Positions 44,622 to 57,240 of a stretch of DNA of 64,000 nt are shown here, in pieces. The DNA is from Panaeolus papilionaceus (lineage: Eukaryota > Basidiomycota > Agaricomycetes > Agaricales), in the NCBI GenBank assembly GCA_015501605.1, contig JADNRZ010000028.1:62001-126000 (forward strand). Reading direction: 5' to 3'. Numbering within the stretch: position 1 is the first letter of the stretch; each line of letters opens with the position of its first letter. The notes under the pieces were generated by a model. That model ran no database searches and had not been told where the DNA came from. It was given only the letters and a program-made list of their open reading frames with translations. The translations under genes were made by a program, and so were the position numbers.

Positions 44622-46608
44622 AACAAGACATACATGACCGGAGCGATACTTGGTCTGGAACACATCGACCCCTTCCGTTTCTCAGTCATCGCGCAGAAGG
44701 CGGCCTTCGTTCTTGGTGCTTGTCTACACCTACAACTTCAGTCAAGAGATGGATCTCCAATAAGAAATCTCCGGCTTGAATGTTCTGCAGAAGCTCAATA
44801 TCTGGATTACTGTAGTCTGTCACCGAGGGTCGTGACGTTGAAGCCGCGCAGGGCTTGACCCGGGCTTTGAGGGAATACGTTTCCTAGACGGTGCGACTTG
44901 TCATCTTCCCCGCCGAGGAAGACGAGGACAAGCATCAAAGCTTTGTTGAGACTCTCCCAGCAGAGTGACGTCAGGAATGTGAGATTTACATCTCAAAGGA
45001 CAAGGAAGTTCTTGTCTCTCACCCTGTTCCATACGCCCTTGCTGGTCTTGCTGCTGCTAAGGACAACAACAAGAACTCCAGCTCCACCTTGCCGCCTCAT
45101 CACATCTTCGCCCAACCCATCTGTTCATCTATTCAAGGCCAGATAACTGGCTTTGTCGCTAAAGTCGAAGATGGTAATCTCTCAGAGATGAAGCGTGAAG
45201 CCATCGTCGTCAGGCTTACCGACAAGTCCATCACCGATGTCCTCAGTTTGGACACTGGCAGTATTTACCAAATCTCACCCAGCCTCATCAAAGATGCGTT
45301 CATGTCCAATGCGATTCCTGGCCTCGTCACCCCGCTTTTGACTCCTGGTCTTGTAACGTTCTCCCGCTCACACCGATTGGCCTCCATGCGCATCCTTCTC
45401 ACCCACTCCGATTCACTCGCGGGTCAGAACATCATGGCAACCCTTTCACGTCACCGTGTCTCCATCGACCGCCTCACTCAGGATACCAGCCTGTTTGAGC
45501 CGTCCAAGTTGGTCGGATCTACCTGCGATCTCATCATCTCAGGGTATACTGACAGGCCCTACGTTCAGATGTTGAACACTGTCCAGCGGGATGGCAGAAA
45601 GACCTTCCTCAGGTCTTAGGGACGTCTTGAGGTCTGACCCCTGTACCGTTGGAGATGCTCTGCATCAAGCTCTGGCAACCATCGGTGTCGACTTTTGCTC
45701 GATGAAGCAAGCGACTGCCGAAATCAACTCTCAGCTCAGCAATGGCATTGAAGCAAAATCCGGCGGAAGCTCCAATTCGACTCAGCCAAGGCCTATGTGA
45801 TTCTCAGTAGTATTGGTACCGTTGGTGCTCATCGCGCTATGTATATGTATCAAGTAAGTTTTTCTTGCATGGTTGTAACAGCATTTTCTGACCTTCACCT
45901 TCACAGCATGATGCCCGTAGGATCATCATGCAGATCCGGAAAGCAGAGTCTCAAGAAGAACCCCAGCGTTATCATTAGCCGCATGCTCGACTACCTCACA
46001 GAGGTTCCCGACCTTGAGCTAACCTTCCACGCGGTCGACGCAACTGCTCCTGACAGCATGGGTGAGTTGGTGGATGAGCTCGGTTGCGATACCATTGGAG
46101 GCTGCATCATCCTCACCATGGTGCTTTCGGATCACGTTTTCAACCATGTTAGCAAGGAAGAGTTCACCACTGTCTTCCATGCCAAGCGTGGTGCATTGGA
46201 GACCGTCAAGCAGGTCCTGGATGTGGAGAAGTTGGATTTTGTGTGCTGGTTCACTTCCATTTCTGACTTGTTCGGCTTTGGAGGACAAACCAACTATGAA
46301 GCGTAAGTGGTCACTACCTTTTCCTTAAAAATATATCGTACTTAATAACTTTTCAGTGCCAACACCACCCTCGAGGAAGAGACCTCTTGCCTTCACAACA
46401 GGTTCTCTTTCGTCCGTCCAGGAGTACTTGACTCTACTCTTATGTTGGCTGGAACGGGAGACGAGAGTGTTGCCCGATTGAACCACCGCATACCATGGTC
46501 GGTTTCAGCTAAATGTATGTATTTCACATAGTATGTATCTATTTTTTACTCACTTTTTTTTCTAGATATGATCACCTTCGACGATGACCCCTGGGCACAC
46601 ATGCAATA
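44622..46608 (+). pseudogene. Type I PKS-like ketoreductase fragment
   Basis: It begins at once after the MFS stop with KTYMTGAILGLEHIDPFRFS, has stops at 44885-44887 (TAG) and 44966-44968 (TGA), then an open stretch (45089-45600) with LASMRILLTHSDSLAGQNIM. The ketoreductase domain follows: nucleotide-binding AYVILSSIGTVGAHRAMYMY (about 45793-45855), an intron, then VVSMLDY-type helix region and LDFVCWFTSISDLFGFGGQT with NYEAANTTLEEE (46220-46385), including the catalytic Ser/Tyr region, and FVRPGVLDSTLMLAGTG. KR domains reduce beta-keto groups with NADPH in polyketide synthases. Frameshifts occur near 44830 and 45600-45790. KS and AT domains are absent. Confidence 0.6.
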
Positions 46609-46619
46609 GATACCTTGTT

Positions 46620-48600
46620 CAAGATCAGCAGACAATGGAGCTCTCCAACCTCGCTTTTTTCCACACCAGGCGTGTTTGCTGGGCTTAAATTACTCGTTGA
46701 CATGCAGCGAGCTGAGGTCTGGTTTTAGACGCAGGAGGTGCAAGGGTTTATTATGCACTTGTAGATTGACCCAAGTCCTGGTAGAAGACGGTGTAGAGCT
46801 ACTCGGCTATCTCCCATGACAACTTCCACCCACTCTCCTCTACCTAATCTCAACCTTGCCGTCCCATACTTTTCATTTGTCTAAAGTATGTTTTTTTTTT
46901 CAGAAATCTCTAAGGATTATCTATCTAACACGTTCGCGTTGTAGGATTTTTTCTGTTCTGTGATAATCATGAACACCAGAATCTGTGGTTACGACGACAT
47001 CGTTTTCAAGTCCACCTTCCATCTAAACATGACCTATCCCTTTCGCTTCAACCTTGCCTTTGCATGTCATGTTCTTACCTACTTTAACCCAATGCCAATG
47101 TCGGCCCTCCATCGCCCTCTCATTTCGCTCATACTCTCAGTCACCAAAAACTATCACCAGCGCAGTGTGCTCAGCGATTACCGCCTTTCATTCCAACTCG
47201 CTAACACTCCACAAGTTCATGCGTAGTGAAACCTACCTCTTTGTCAGTGTTTAAAAGACTAAAAACACAATCAGACGTGTCACACGTGTATTTTGCGCTA
47301 TCCTTCCTTTTGAGCAGCTGGCAACACACCGGCTCAGAAGATTCTGAACTATGAAAACGACCCAGAAGTCTCAGGCTTTTTTTTACTGGATGGGCCTTGG
47401 GATTTGGTCGCTAATCAGTGGATGTGTGAGAGCAGGATAATGGTGGGGTGAACATTAGGTGATGAGGATCACAGGTGTTATCATCCAGTAGGAGGACGAG
47501 TTAACGAGAGGGATGGATGGAAAGGGTGATAGGACTGAGGAAGGGGATGATGGAGAAGGAGAGGAGGTGGAAGAAACCAGTGAGAAGGAAGGAGCGACAT
47601 GAAGTGGCAGTGATGAACTGACGCATGCACATGAAGAGGAGACTTGCATGATATGTATCATCGCGAGAGCTGAGGAGTGGATGTGAAGGGATCCGTGTTT
47701 CTTAGGTATCTGAAAACACTGACAAGTGCTTTCGGATGGTGTCGTACTCTGGTCATTTCATGATCTTAGAATACCATCGTACAGACTCTTAACCCCCTTT
47801 CCTGTTTTCCTCTCGTCTATCCCTTGTAATCCCACTCTCCTTTCTCCTCCCCTACTCCTTTTCATGCTCCGACCACCCTTGCCCACCCATCTGTTGTCTA
47901 CAAAACCGACGTCTGAGTCAATGGCCTCGCTATCACCCGCTTTCGCAACAGCCCATTTCAACATGAAGATATCACCTCCGTTTTCCCATCACCTGATCTC
48001 CTTTGTCTAGCAGCCCCGCGCAACAAAAGGTGTTCGGCCTTCGCATCTGTATCTTGCGCGCTGTTGTCATCCTTGCGTAATGGATGAATTGGTGGCTTGG
48101 AGGATGATGAGAGCGGAATTGAACCACACCACTTTTACAACCAAGAACATGGACTTAGCCCTGTTGTATCGTTCGTTGTGACGATTCTGATGGCATTCAC
48201 AGATATTCACAATTCCTGTTTAGTGGTATGACTAGTTATCCAGCTGTCTCGTGTTTCCACCGTACATACTCCATAGAATAATGCCCCCTGTAGTAATCAT
48301 CTATAGAAAGATACCATCTTTGAAATATCGACCAATGCTTCCAGTCGATAGAAAGGCCCGTTACGGTGTCTATGGTTTTCTTTGCTAGTTTAGATGCAGA
48401 AAAATGTGGAAATCGACGGACCAAGCAAACGGTAGAAAAAAAACCGGATTTGCAATAGAATCATTTCAAAATGCAGAATGACAAAAGCAAGTGCATGGAT
48501 AGGGAAACATGCAAATACATGCAAACGAATTCGCAGGTAATGCTTACAGTATAGATAATCAGTGATGCTTTTGTCTTCCACCAAGTCACTAATCTCACAA
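46620..48600. other. No supported gene
   Basis: Short frames only. 47460-47640 is purine-rich. The last 200 bp are AT-rich and may contain the promoter of the next gene; no defined element was seen. Confidence 0.3.
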
Positions 48601-48605
48601 ACATC

Positions 48606-51600
48606 ATGTCAGCATGGACACCTCTAGTTGTCCCTCTTTCTGGGTTACCTGCCTCTCTACAGAAGCAACTTCAGGCCTATTTTGAAGATTTTCAATCACA
48701 GTCCAGTAGGAATCAAACTTCTCTTCTCACAAGATCAGCAACGAATGAGTGGAAGGTCACCTCAACAAAGCATCTGGTTGACAGGTTACAGGTACAACAG
48801 CTAGAGGTAAGTGTACACAACTCTAGCAACACTCTCTGCTGACATTGCCTTTGTCGGCATTAAGAGGGACGGACTCGATCTGTGGATTCATAAATGCACA
48901 GCAATCTACCCACCTACTCTTGAACACCTCAGCACTCAGTGCAAAGTTCAATTGCTCATTGAACTTCTCCCTCTTATCAACCTAAACGAACATGATTTAG
49001 CCAAGACATGCCTGGCTCAGTTTCAACACAAGGTAGAAAAAGATATGGTATGTAAATGTCATTCTGAGACCTAAGTATTGTTTGCTCATTTGATAATTAA
49101 TATTGCTATTTTCATCTGAACTGGATATTAATTCATACACTGACAAGCCTATGAGTGACAGTTTTCAGACAGTACAACACAACTACCTTGAAGACACAGC
49201 AGTTGCTCAACTTACATGGGATTCTGGCCACATTTTAGATGAAGAAAATGAAGACACAGATGGAGTCCAGAGCATCCAAGACCTTGAGATGGAAACACAG
49301 GAGACACAGCTCAAAAGCAACCCAGTAACCTGTTCTCCTCCAAGAAAGAAGAGAAAACACAAGACACATGCTACTGTAACACATTCAAGCAAACATCAGG
49401 TTGTACGTTATGCTGGATAGTTAATGAAACATATGTGATTTATTGATGCTTTGTGCCTGTCTTTCTCAGCCAGATTCATCAACCTTGGAAGATTGGAAGA
49501 TCTCCTGTCAAAAATGGAGCTCTGTGCTTCAGTCTGAATATTTGAAGACAAAGGTAAATAAATCAACTCTTCATTGTGATAAAAAAAACCATGTTGAAGC
49601 TGCTACAGAAATCAGAGACTGAATTAACCAACGACGATCCATGCAACTCCTATGACAGAGTTGTCCAATGTCTTGTAGACATTAGGCTTGTACCAAAGAC
49701 TGTTTACAGAACAGATATGTGGAAGCAATTGGTCAAGGTACTTCTTGCTGGTAGCCATATTTCAATGGCACTCTTGCAGCAGCATTGCCTTTCTTCTATA
49801 TATACATAATATATAATACTAATAAATTACTATATACAACAGGAAACAAACCTTGCAGAATCTATCCTCCAATGGAGTAGCCCCTCAGCTCTCTTTGAGT
49901 TTGAAGCAGAGTTTGCAAAGAGTCTTATTAGATTCCATCGCATTCACGAGTCACTTTTACTTGTCTTGAAAAACTGGACTCCTGTGACAACATCACCAGC
50001 ATCCTCCTATACTAGTTCTAATTTTCCAGTAAGTATTGCTCTAGCCTGCCATTGCTTAAATTCTGATATTTTAATTTATTTATATAGATCACTTCTCCAG
50101 AACAGAAGATAAAAAACATCCCTAGCTATATATGGAAAATAATCACCAAAAACCCCTCAATAATCCCTATCAAGGTCTATCCTTCTGCTGCTTTTTTTCT
50201 TTTGAAGGAAGAAAACTTTTGTGAAGCTTGTGAGCAATGGCTGGGATTAGCTCTAAACTTCTACGAAAAACAAGTAAGAAATCTAATTTATTAAATTATG
50301 CATTATTTTATTGATGTTGTTTGGAAATAGAATTATTTCCTGAAGGATAAAGCCTATATTCATTCAACATTCTCACAACTAAAGGCATTTATTGCAAAAC
50401 TAGGAGATAATGATATCCAGGCAATACAGTCTCCTTCCTGGAAAACCATCATTACCCGAACCTTGGCCTTCAACAGAAAGATCGCATCCTTGGGTAATAC
50501 TCTTGCTTGTTGGGTGAGGCTTCGATATTTTTTATAGTTTGATTGTTTTAATTTGATAATTAATTCCTTTTCTCACCAGAAATCTAATACAGATGAAGAT
50601 GAAGGCTGTTATCTGTGCAAAAACGAAATAGCAAGCAAAAAATGCATACAGAAGATATGGGTTGAAATAAATCCAGTCGATGCAAAGTATTTGGGATGTG
50701 GAGTATCTTTTTCTATGGTTGAAAATCTGCCAGATTATTTTAAACAAGTACGCATTATCTGTGATCAGACATGGCTATGACATTCCTAACACATTATTTT
50801 GGTTATTTCTGACTTTACTAATATTTCTTGACTGTGCAGAATATAGTGGCTATAGAAGCTGAAAAAAAAAATCCAAAGCCCCTCCTTCATCCTATCGATG
50901 ATCTACATCTCAAGCGCTATGATTGTGATGAAGAAATAATCAATCGGTGCGGAAAACTCATTTACAAGATTTACGACATGCATACAAAGTTGATGGCAAG
51001 TTGTTTGTTTAATTACAAGTTATACAATTCTGAGACTGATCTGAGATTTTGCATAAATTTGCAGTTAGACTTTTGGATTTATAACGCCTTGCCTGAGGAC
51101 ATACTCCAGGACCTTATTGAACATCACCATCATCTCCAAACTACCAAAAATCTGCAAAGGGGATCTCAGTTTCAGAGTTATTCAAGCGGAAAAATGTTTC
51201 CAAAAGGAGCCAGACAGCCTCAAGGAGGCAGAAAAGGAGACGCATATGTGTTCTACAAGGGTTCCGGTCCTAGTTTGAAAAGCGAGGATGATGGTATCGA
51301 TCAGCTCAATACTTTGTTCAATGATGCTGAGGTGAGAAGAGCAAGTAAGCAATAGAGTGAAGTAACTAATGTGTGCTTTCCAGGACACCTCTGTTTTGGC
51401 TGCTATTGCAAGGATCTGGAACTTTCCTGTATACCAGGAACTCCTCGATACAACCAAAGATGCGGATAAATTGGGGGTTTTGGGTCAGACCCTGTATGCC
51501 TGCTATAACTATACTAGTCCTTTACATAAGGACCAGGATGCTGTCCGAGGTCTTTGTGCTCAATATGAGCTACAGGCTAACAAAAATGGAGACGAATTTG

Positions 51601-51944
51601 GCTTCATGTTTGCTGACTTTGGCATATACTTTGTTCCTCGACCAAATTCAGCATGGTGAGTTTATTTCAAATTTCTTAGCAAGTTTTGAGGTGAAACAAA
51701 AGCCAATACTAGGTCGTTCAGCGGCGTCACAACACATGGAACGATATTACCATCTGCCTCTCCTTTGGAGGTATTGGCCGCTAACCCAGAGGATCCTAGT
51801 TCAAGATCTCCAAATGGTGGTCGGGTATCCAATGGCATACATGTCACGGCCACAAAGACCAATATCAAGGCTGCGGAAAAATACAAGTTGGCCAGGGAAG
51901 GCAGATGGGGTATGCAGGAGTATTGGAGTAGAAAAGGCTTGTAG
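48606..51944 (+). CDS. Fe(II)/2OG dioxygenase-like protein 2 (TET/JBP-like?)
   Basis: Thirteen exons join without a lesion: 48606-48806, 48865-49047, 49148-49399, 49470-49553, 49600-49737, 49843-50028, 50088-50273, 50331-50513, 50580-50747, 50840-50995, 51065-51331, 51384-51655 and 51713-51944, giving 835 aa. Eleven of the twelve introns are phase 0; intron 10 has a GC donor (GCAAGT). A basic NLS-like PPRKKRKHK lies at 192-200 and a cysteine group C-Y-L-C...C at 481-493 may bind metal. The C-terminal domain has His716-Lys-Asp718 (YTSPLHKDQD) and His767 (AWSFSGVTTHGTILPS), 51 residues apart, with FGFMFADFGIYF between. This matches the Fe(II)/2OG oxygenase triad and the arrangement in gene 1. 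A TET/JBP-like role on DNA is inference. The N-terminal 650 residues match no family I recognise. Confidence 0.7.
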
Positions 51945-52453
51945 GCATGCCCTCAGGCTCTAGTATGTAGGTAATGTAGTGCAAAGATAAAAGATGGAGA
52001 GACCAATACTTAAGGCAACCTGAAGGCTTCAATGACATTGGTTTGAGTATGGAGCAAGTAGTAGGGCAGGAAGAAGTTACTAATGAGGAAAATGCGGGGT
52101 TTTTTTTTGGTGTCTTTGACGTCTTTGGAAAGAAGTGGGAGACGGAAAAGATGCCACTGCCAGAGACATTTGTCTTAGCTACATGCCTTCATCTTTGAAT
52201 AAAACACTTGCATATCTTTGCTTTGTGAAATTACTTGTTTATCTTTAAAATGAGCTTTCATTCATCTCATAGATCATCTTCAAGACATCTCCGTTTGAGC
52301 GAAGGTCGTCCGAAATCAGTCAATATGTGAGCAGGGGTTAAAAATGTATTTTTGAACAAAAGATAACAATCAACAATATACAACAACCACTAATCTTCTT
52401 CATCCGACTCGAGGGTATAATCTGGGACATCAATGTCTACGGTGAAGTCAGAA

Positions 52454-54458
52454 CTAGCAGCAGAAGACATGGAGACTCCTAGCCTTGCGGCGACGCTCTT
52501 CCGAGATAGCCTTGAGGCTGAATTTGATGTCCTCGAAAATAGGGACCTAGTGCTTCTTCACGTCAAGTGATTCGATGGAGGTCTTGAAACGACTTGCAAC
52601 TGGGACTGTGACAGTCTTTGCCCTGCCATCGGGACCAATGACACGCTTCGTTGTATTGACGTAGTTGTCAGCGGAGCAAAAGCTGCTGGGCTTTTTATCC
52701 TTGACAAACGCGCCCGTGGTCCAGAATTTCAGGGCGTGTTCAACCTATATTATATTGTCACTATGTAAATCATAAGATAGATAAATAAAAAAAGAACACA
52801 GCGCGTGAATAGAGAGGATGAGCGCGCCACATGGCAGCTCAGAGGGATCCAGCTCGGCTGGGTTTGGGATCTCGTTGTAGTCAGCGAAATGTGCCTGGCC
52901 CAATGTGTACATCACCAGGCGGTTTTGAAGTCGTCCCTGTAATAAGCATTGAGAATGAAATAGGTTTTATACTCAAAATACGTACGTGTTTGATGATTTT
53001 CTGAGTTTCTGGATCAACAATCAACTCACGCCACATGTAGGGTGTTAGGAGGATTTCCGTGTGGTGTAGCGAGATCGTTCACCAGGGTAGTGATGTCGGT
53101 ATCTGGATCTTCTTGCATTGTATCCTGAACCAGGAGATTAATGGCACCTTTGGCATCATTGAAGAAACTGTTTCGCCAGTTGCTGAAGTGATAGCTTATC
53201 TAAATAGCAAGTCAGTGAACAATGAAAAGAAACAACAGTGCAGCAATTACTCACCAGTCCACACCACACGTCATCAGCCTCGACAACAAAGCCGTCGTTA
53301 GGAAAGACCTTGTCGACAAGCTCTTAATTTGCTCCAGAGAGAGCCCAGTCCATGGATTAGACGACTCACGAGGTACCTGCCATACACTTGGCTAGCGGTA
53401 CAAGAGTCCGCGTTAAATCAGCATGCACTGATATCTCGAGGTGATCGAGTTTCCACTTCTTTGCGCCACCAGGCCTAGCGGTCTTGGTGAAACGTGACGA
53501 TGTGTGCATTGTCACCTTGACTAGTGAGCGTGTAGTCTAACACTCAAAATAAATGAATAAAAAATAAAACAAGCAAGAACAGGAGAGAAAACCACATACC
53601 GTACTCTGACTGGCAATCTCAACTTTGTCAGACTCATTGTCTGCGGCGAATCCACTCAGTTGAACCATAGAGTCATCATCAACAGGACCTTGGGTTTCCC
53701 GATTAGGAGGTGGGATTGTCGGTGGAGGTGGAGCAGTTGCAGTTTTCCAACCGGGAAGCAGCCATGTAGTATTAATAGTTTTGGGTTTCTTCGGCTGAGG
53801 TTGTGTGTCTCTCTCTATTCACATAATATGAGAAATAAAGAGAGAAAAGATAGTAAAGTGAAATTTACCTGTTACCCTTGCGCTTGCCAGCAGGGGTAGT
53901 TGTAGTCGCAACGACGGCTTGAAGACGAGCCGCCTCGACGCCCTCTCGACCAATACCCTTCTTCCTCCCTTCCTGGCAGGTGGTGGGACCACCTCTCCGT
54001 GTTTCTCCCGGCTCTCCAATGCTGGTGTTGTTGTCATCGTCACAATCAACCTCTGGTTCGCCCTTGCTCTGGTTGGGCTCATAGTCGGCGGCGTTGTCAT
54101 CGGTAATCTTCTCCATTATGCATATCAGCGGTCAGTCGTGGTGCAAAGGGAAGCCGCAGTTGAGGGGGTTGTGACTCGGAGGCTGAAATAGCTCGTTCCT
54201 TGTCCTGTGCTGCTTGCTTGTTGATAATAGCGGCAGCGTGAGCAAGCCGATCAAGTTCACACTGTTTCGCTGCAGCCTAATTAAATAAAATAGTGATTAG
54301 AAGCCATGTAAATAGGATAGAAGTTGATCGCGACATACCCTACGAGTAGCATCTGCTTGCATTTCCTGTGGAGAGCGACGTTTAATCGTGTACTCCTGGA
54401 TAACTTAGCCAGGATGAGCGTGCTTGTTACACTCGCGCGTTCTGATAGAGGTTGACAT
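52454..54458 (-). pseudogene. Transposon-associated coiled-coil gene, broken
   Basis: It starts at ATG 54458 with MSTSIRTRECNKHAHPG, then TAA (54407-54405), IQEYTIKRRSPQEMQADATR, and after an intron a helical AAAKQCELDRLAHAAAIINK stretch. The basic HPG...RR...AAAK start is typical of mushroom transposon-associated proteins. A frameshift near 54100 leads to an acidic linker. C-terminal pieces (53200-52550) read LLTPYMWRELIVDPETQKII, QNRLVMYTLGQAHFADYNEI and VEHALKFWTTGAFVKDKKPS, with CSADNYVNTTKRV after it; the WTTG and SADNY pattern resembles DUF6532/DUF6698-type proteins (uncertain). A TAG at 52549-52547 interrupts the last exon. It is convergent with dioxygenase-like gene 2. Confidence 0.5.
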
Positions 54459-54912
54459 AGTGGTAAGAGAGTGGGTGTGGGTAACAGGACAACAAAGACG
54501 ACGATGGAGAGAAACCTTACCCAAAAGATGCCTCAATGACGAATATTTATGCCTTTTCAATAATCATACACAAATGAACCCCTCCATTTTGAGTGGAGTG
54601 GTTTCGTCTTTGTTTCCTAGGCCGAAAAACAGGAATTTGAAATAATCAATTAGCGATAACGAAATTAGGAAATATTGTAAAATCATACTCAGTGGTGCAC
54701 ATGGATTTGGATCGTTATCTTGCTGCCAGAGCCAATTAATTTAATCATTGAGACGAAATGGATCTTAAAATTTCACAAAACGCACATCGACCACTTGACT
54801 TGAAGTTGAATAACACTGGTGTGATGTATAGACTGATTCACAAGGAAAGTCAGAGCTGATATGGCTCGAGTTAGACAAGATGCATGAACGCCATGGGGTG
54901 TATGCGACTGAA

Positions 54913-55903
54913 TCATGTTCCGTGATCCTGGATAATTTGGAAATAGGTGGAAGAATTGAGGGACGGATGGTGTGACGTGGTCGGCGTGAGCTGCTTGCCT
55001 GATCCAAGCTCTCCTTGACCAGCTTCTTGAGGAGTTACAGTCGCAGATCCAACACTCTCAGCTTCATCATCCTCGCTGGCGCCCTCCACCTCCACCTCCA
55101 CTCCATCCCAGTGGTTGCCATTCTCGCTTTCCAGCACGTAGAATGCTAGATCCATCTCGTCCCCCTTGCATTCTGCCTCTACCGCCTCTTCATGTTGGCC
55201 CTCATCAAGTACGACAGAATGCCTTGCAATATCCGCAGGCGAAAATGTGACAATCTCGTCGTTATCGTCCCATGCAACTGCGAAGAACAGAGCACTCTCT
55301 AGAGGAACGACATCGGGCCACCTTGCTGAATCTTTGGAGTGGGAATGCGAAATTGAAAGAGGTTCACATCGTGGAGTGCGCTGAAGACCGTTGCGCTTGG
55401 CAATACGGAGAGGTTGAGTAGGGGATAGGAGCCGGGTTGGGTCGTGTTGTTTAGTATGTGGCTGAGGTTGGGTTTGGGTCCAAGGTGTGGGACTGACGAG
55501 GAGAGGAGATACAGGGAACACAATAGGTGACGGATTATACAAGACGGTGTTTGGAAGTGGGGTAGTGGGGAGCGGGGAAGATGGAATCGGCTGCGGAGAC
55601 GACCCCGGATTGTTGGAACGGATGAAAGGTCAGGGGCGATCGGTTGGGTTTGTCTCTATGGGGAGCATATGATCAGTTCACTGTGTACTGGATGAGGTGA
55701 AAGCGACTACCTTTGAGTTTGCAATTGGAAATTCGACGTTGAGCTTTGCAGATGTCTCTCTGAAGCCTGAACGGACAAAGAACTTGGGCTAAAGATGGTG
55801 CACCAACTTTTGTCAAAGGAAAGGAGATCACCGAGAAAAAAGCATTCGCACCGAAAGGAGTGGGTTTGAAACTAATAACATGGCTTCGGGCCTGCCAATG
55901 CAA
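54913..55903 (-). CDS. Hypothetical protein, partial model
   Basis: A long minus-strand frame (about 55640-54913) encodes a Pro/Thr-rich start, SALFFAVAWDDNDEIVTFSP and an acidic segment (VEVEGASEDDEAESVGSA). An upstream exon (about 55890-55711, ending before a GTAGTC donor) encodes FGANAFFSVISFPLTKVGAP. The two look like one gene, but the join and start are not proved. No domain is recognised. Confidence 0.35.
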
Positions 55904-56977
55904 TTGAGTGTAGGCCGAAACTGGAGCGATGGATGATTGTCGGTGCTTGGGTAGAGAATTCAGACAGAGACAAGAGGAAGATAAAGTTAGTCTAGATCAA
56001 CACGGGGTTCAAAGACGAAAGGCACATGTCGAGCAACATGATACCCAGCTTAAACGAGGTAGGGCGGCAGGCAGCATGGACAGAAGGATGAAACGTCTTT
56101 CATGAAAGGAAAATCTAGACCTCATTCAACGGAATATGAGTATGTTATCTTTTCACTGAAAACGAGCGACATACTGCTATCTTCTCTGAAAAAGTGTCAG
56201 CTTAAACCATACAGTCCGGGAGCTGTGGGAGAGAGAGAGCAGTCGCTTCCTTCATGCGATGCATCGTGCATTGAATATGTTATGGCGTCGTAAACCAGAG
56301 CATGCCTTTGCGGGGATTCTTCAGCAGTGAACAGAAACAGAGATGTTGGGGTTGCTGGGATTAAAAACATGCTAAAAACAAAAATAAACCAAGTCAGCTC
56401 TCCACAGCTACAAAACTGGGGATAAATAGATGGCGAAGACTCAACAGGATAAACACGCGGTGTTAATGTTAGAGGTGTGGTGCACACGTGTAGGTACGAG
56501 GGAGGGCACTGCGCCCTACTCGTTATGTATAGCCAAATTTCAGTGAGCATGTCAAGGAGGTCATGCCATGTGGTATTTTGGTATTTTGGAGAAACGAGGG
56601 CTGCGTCTTGGTAAGAAAAATGTGGATGAAAGGTGAATACTGAGCGAACGACGGATAAGCTAAGAATACGCTGTCGAGATGTGTGCTTAATTCAGTCTTG
56701 AAAATTTACATATTCCAATACCTAAATTTCCTAGTCATAGGAAAATCGGTCATAATCGATGAAAGTCGAGGTAAGCTCAATATCAAGGAGACGAGGTAGA
56801 CGAAGAGGGTGCGCGTGGAAATTCCCATCAAATTGAGGGATTTTGCTGCTGGGAGTCATCATCATGAACCCAACCCCATTTATCTGCCACTTGTGTCCTG
56901 TGGCTCATACACGATGATGGCGCGACACTCATCTTCATCACCGCTACCAACATCGACTAACATTTCTTTCTGCATAG

Positions 56978-57240
56978 TCTCACTCCATCAGATGGTGTTG
57001 TTCGGCCAGAACCCAAGTCAAGGCAAAGCAAGTAAATTCCTCGCAGGTGCGTCTTTCGTGCCTTATCCTTATATTGTGGCTCCCACCAATGCAACCCATC
57101 TTGCTTTTCCCCAACTTATGATGTGAAATGTAGAGGAGCTGCCTCTGAGATTAGCGCATCGTTTCAAAGAGCTCGACGAGCTACCGCATAACCTCCACAC
57201 AATGCCGTCGATTAGGAAGGTGAAGAATTGGTATGCGCAG
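56978..57240 (+). pseudogene. Pyruvate dehydrogenase kinase, N-terminal fragment
   Basis: Exon 56978-57046 encodes SLHQMVLFGQNPSQGKASKF and, after an intron (57047-57133), exon 57134-57240 encodes EELPLRLAHRFKELDELPHN and TMPSIRKVKNWYAQ. These are the N-terminal helical-bundle motifs of mitochondrial PDK/BCKDK-family kinases, which phosphorylate and inactivate the pyruvate dehydrogenase E1 subunit. The region after FGQNPSQG seems to lack three residues usual in the family. The ATP-binding half is absent: sequence changes right after YAQ, without a normal donor, and the 57.7-58.6 kb repeat follows. Earlier 5' exons were not found. Confidence 0.7.
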
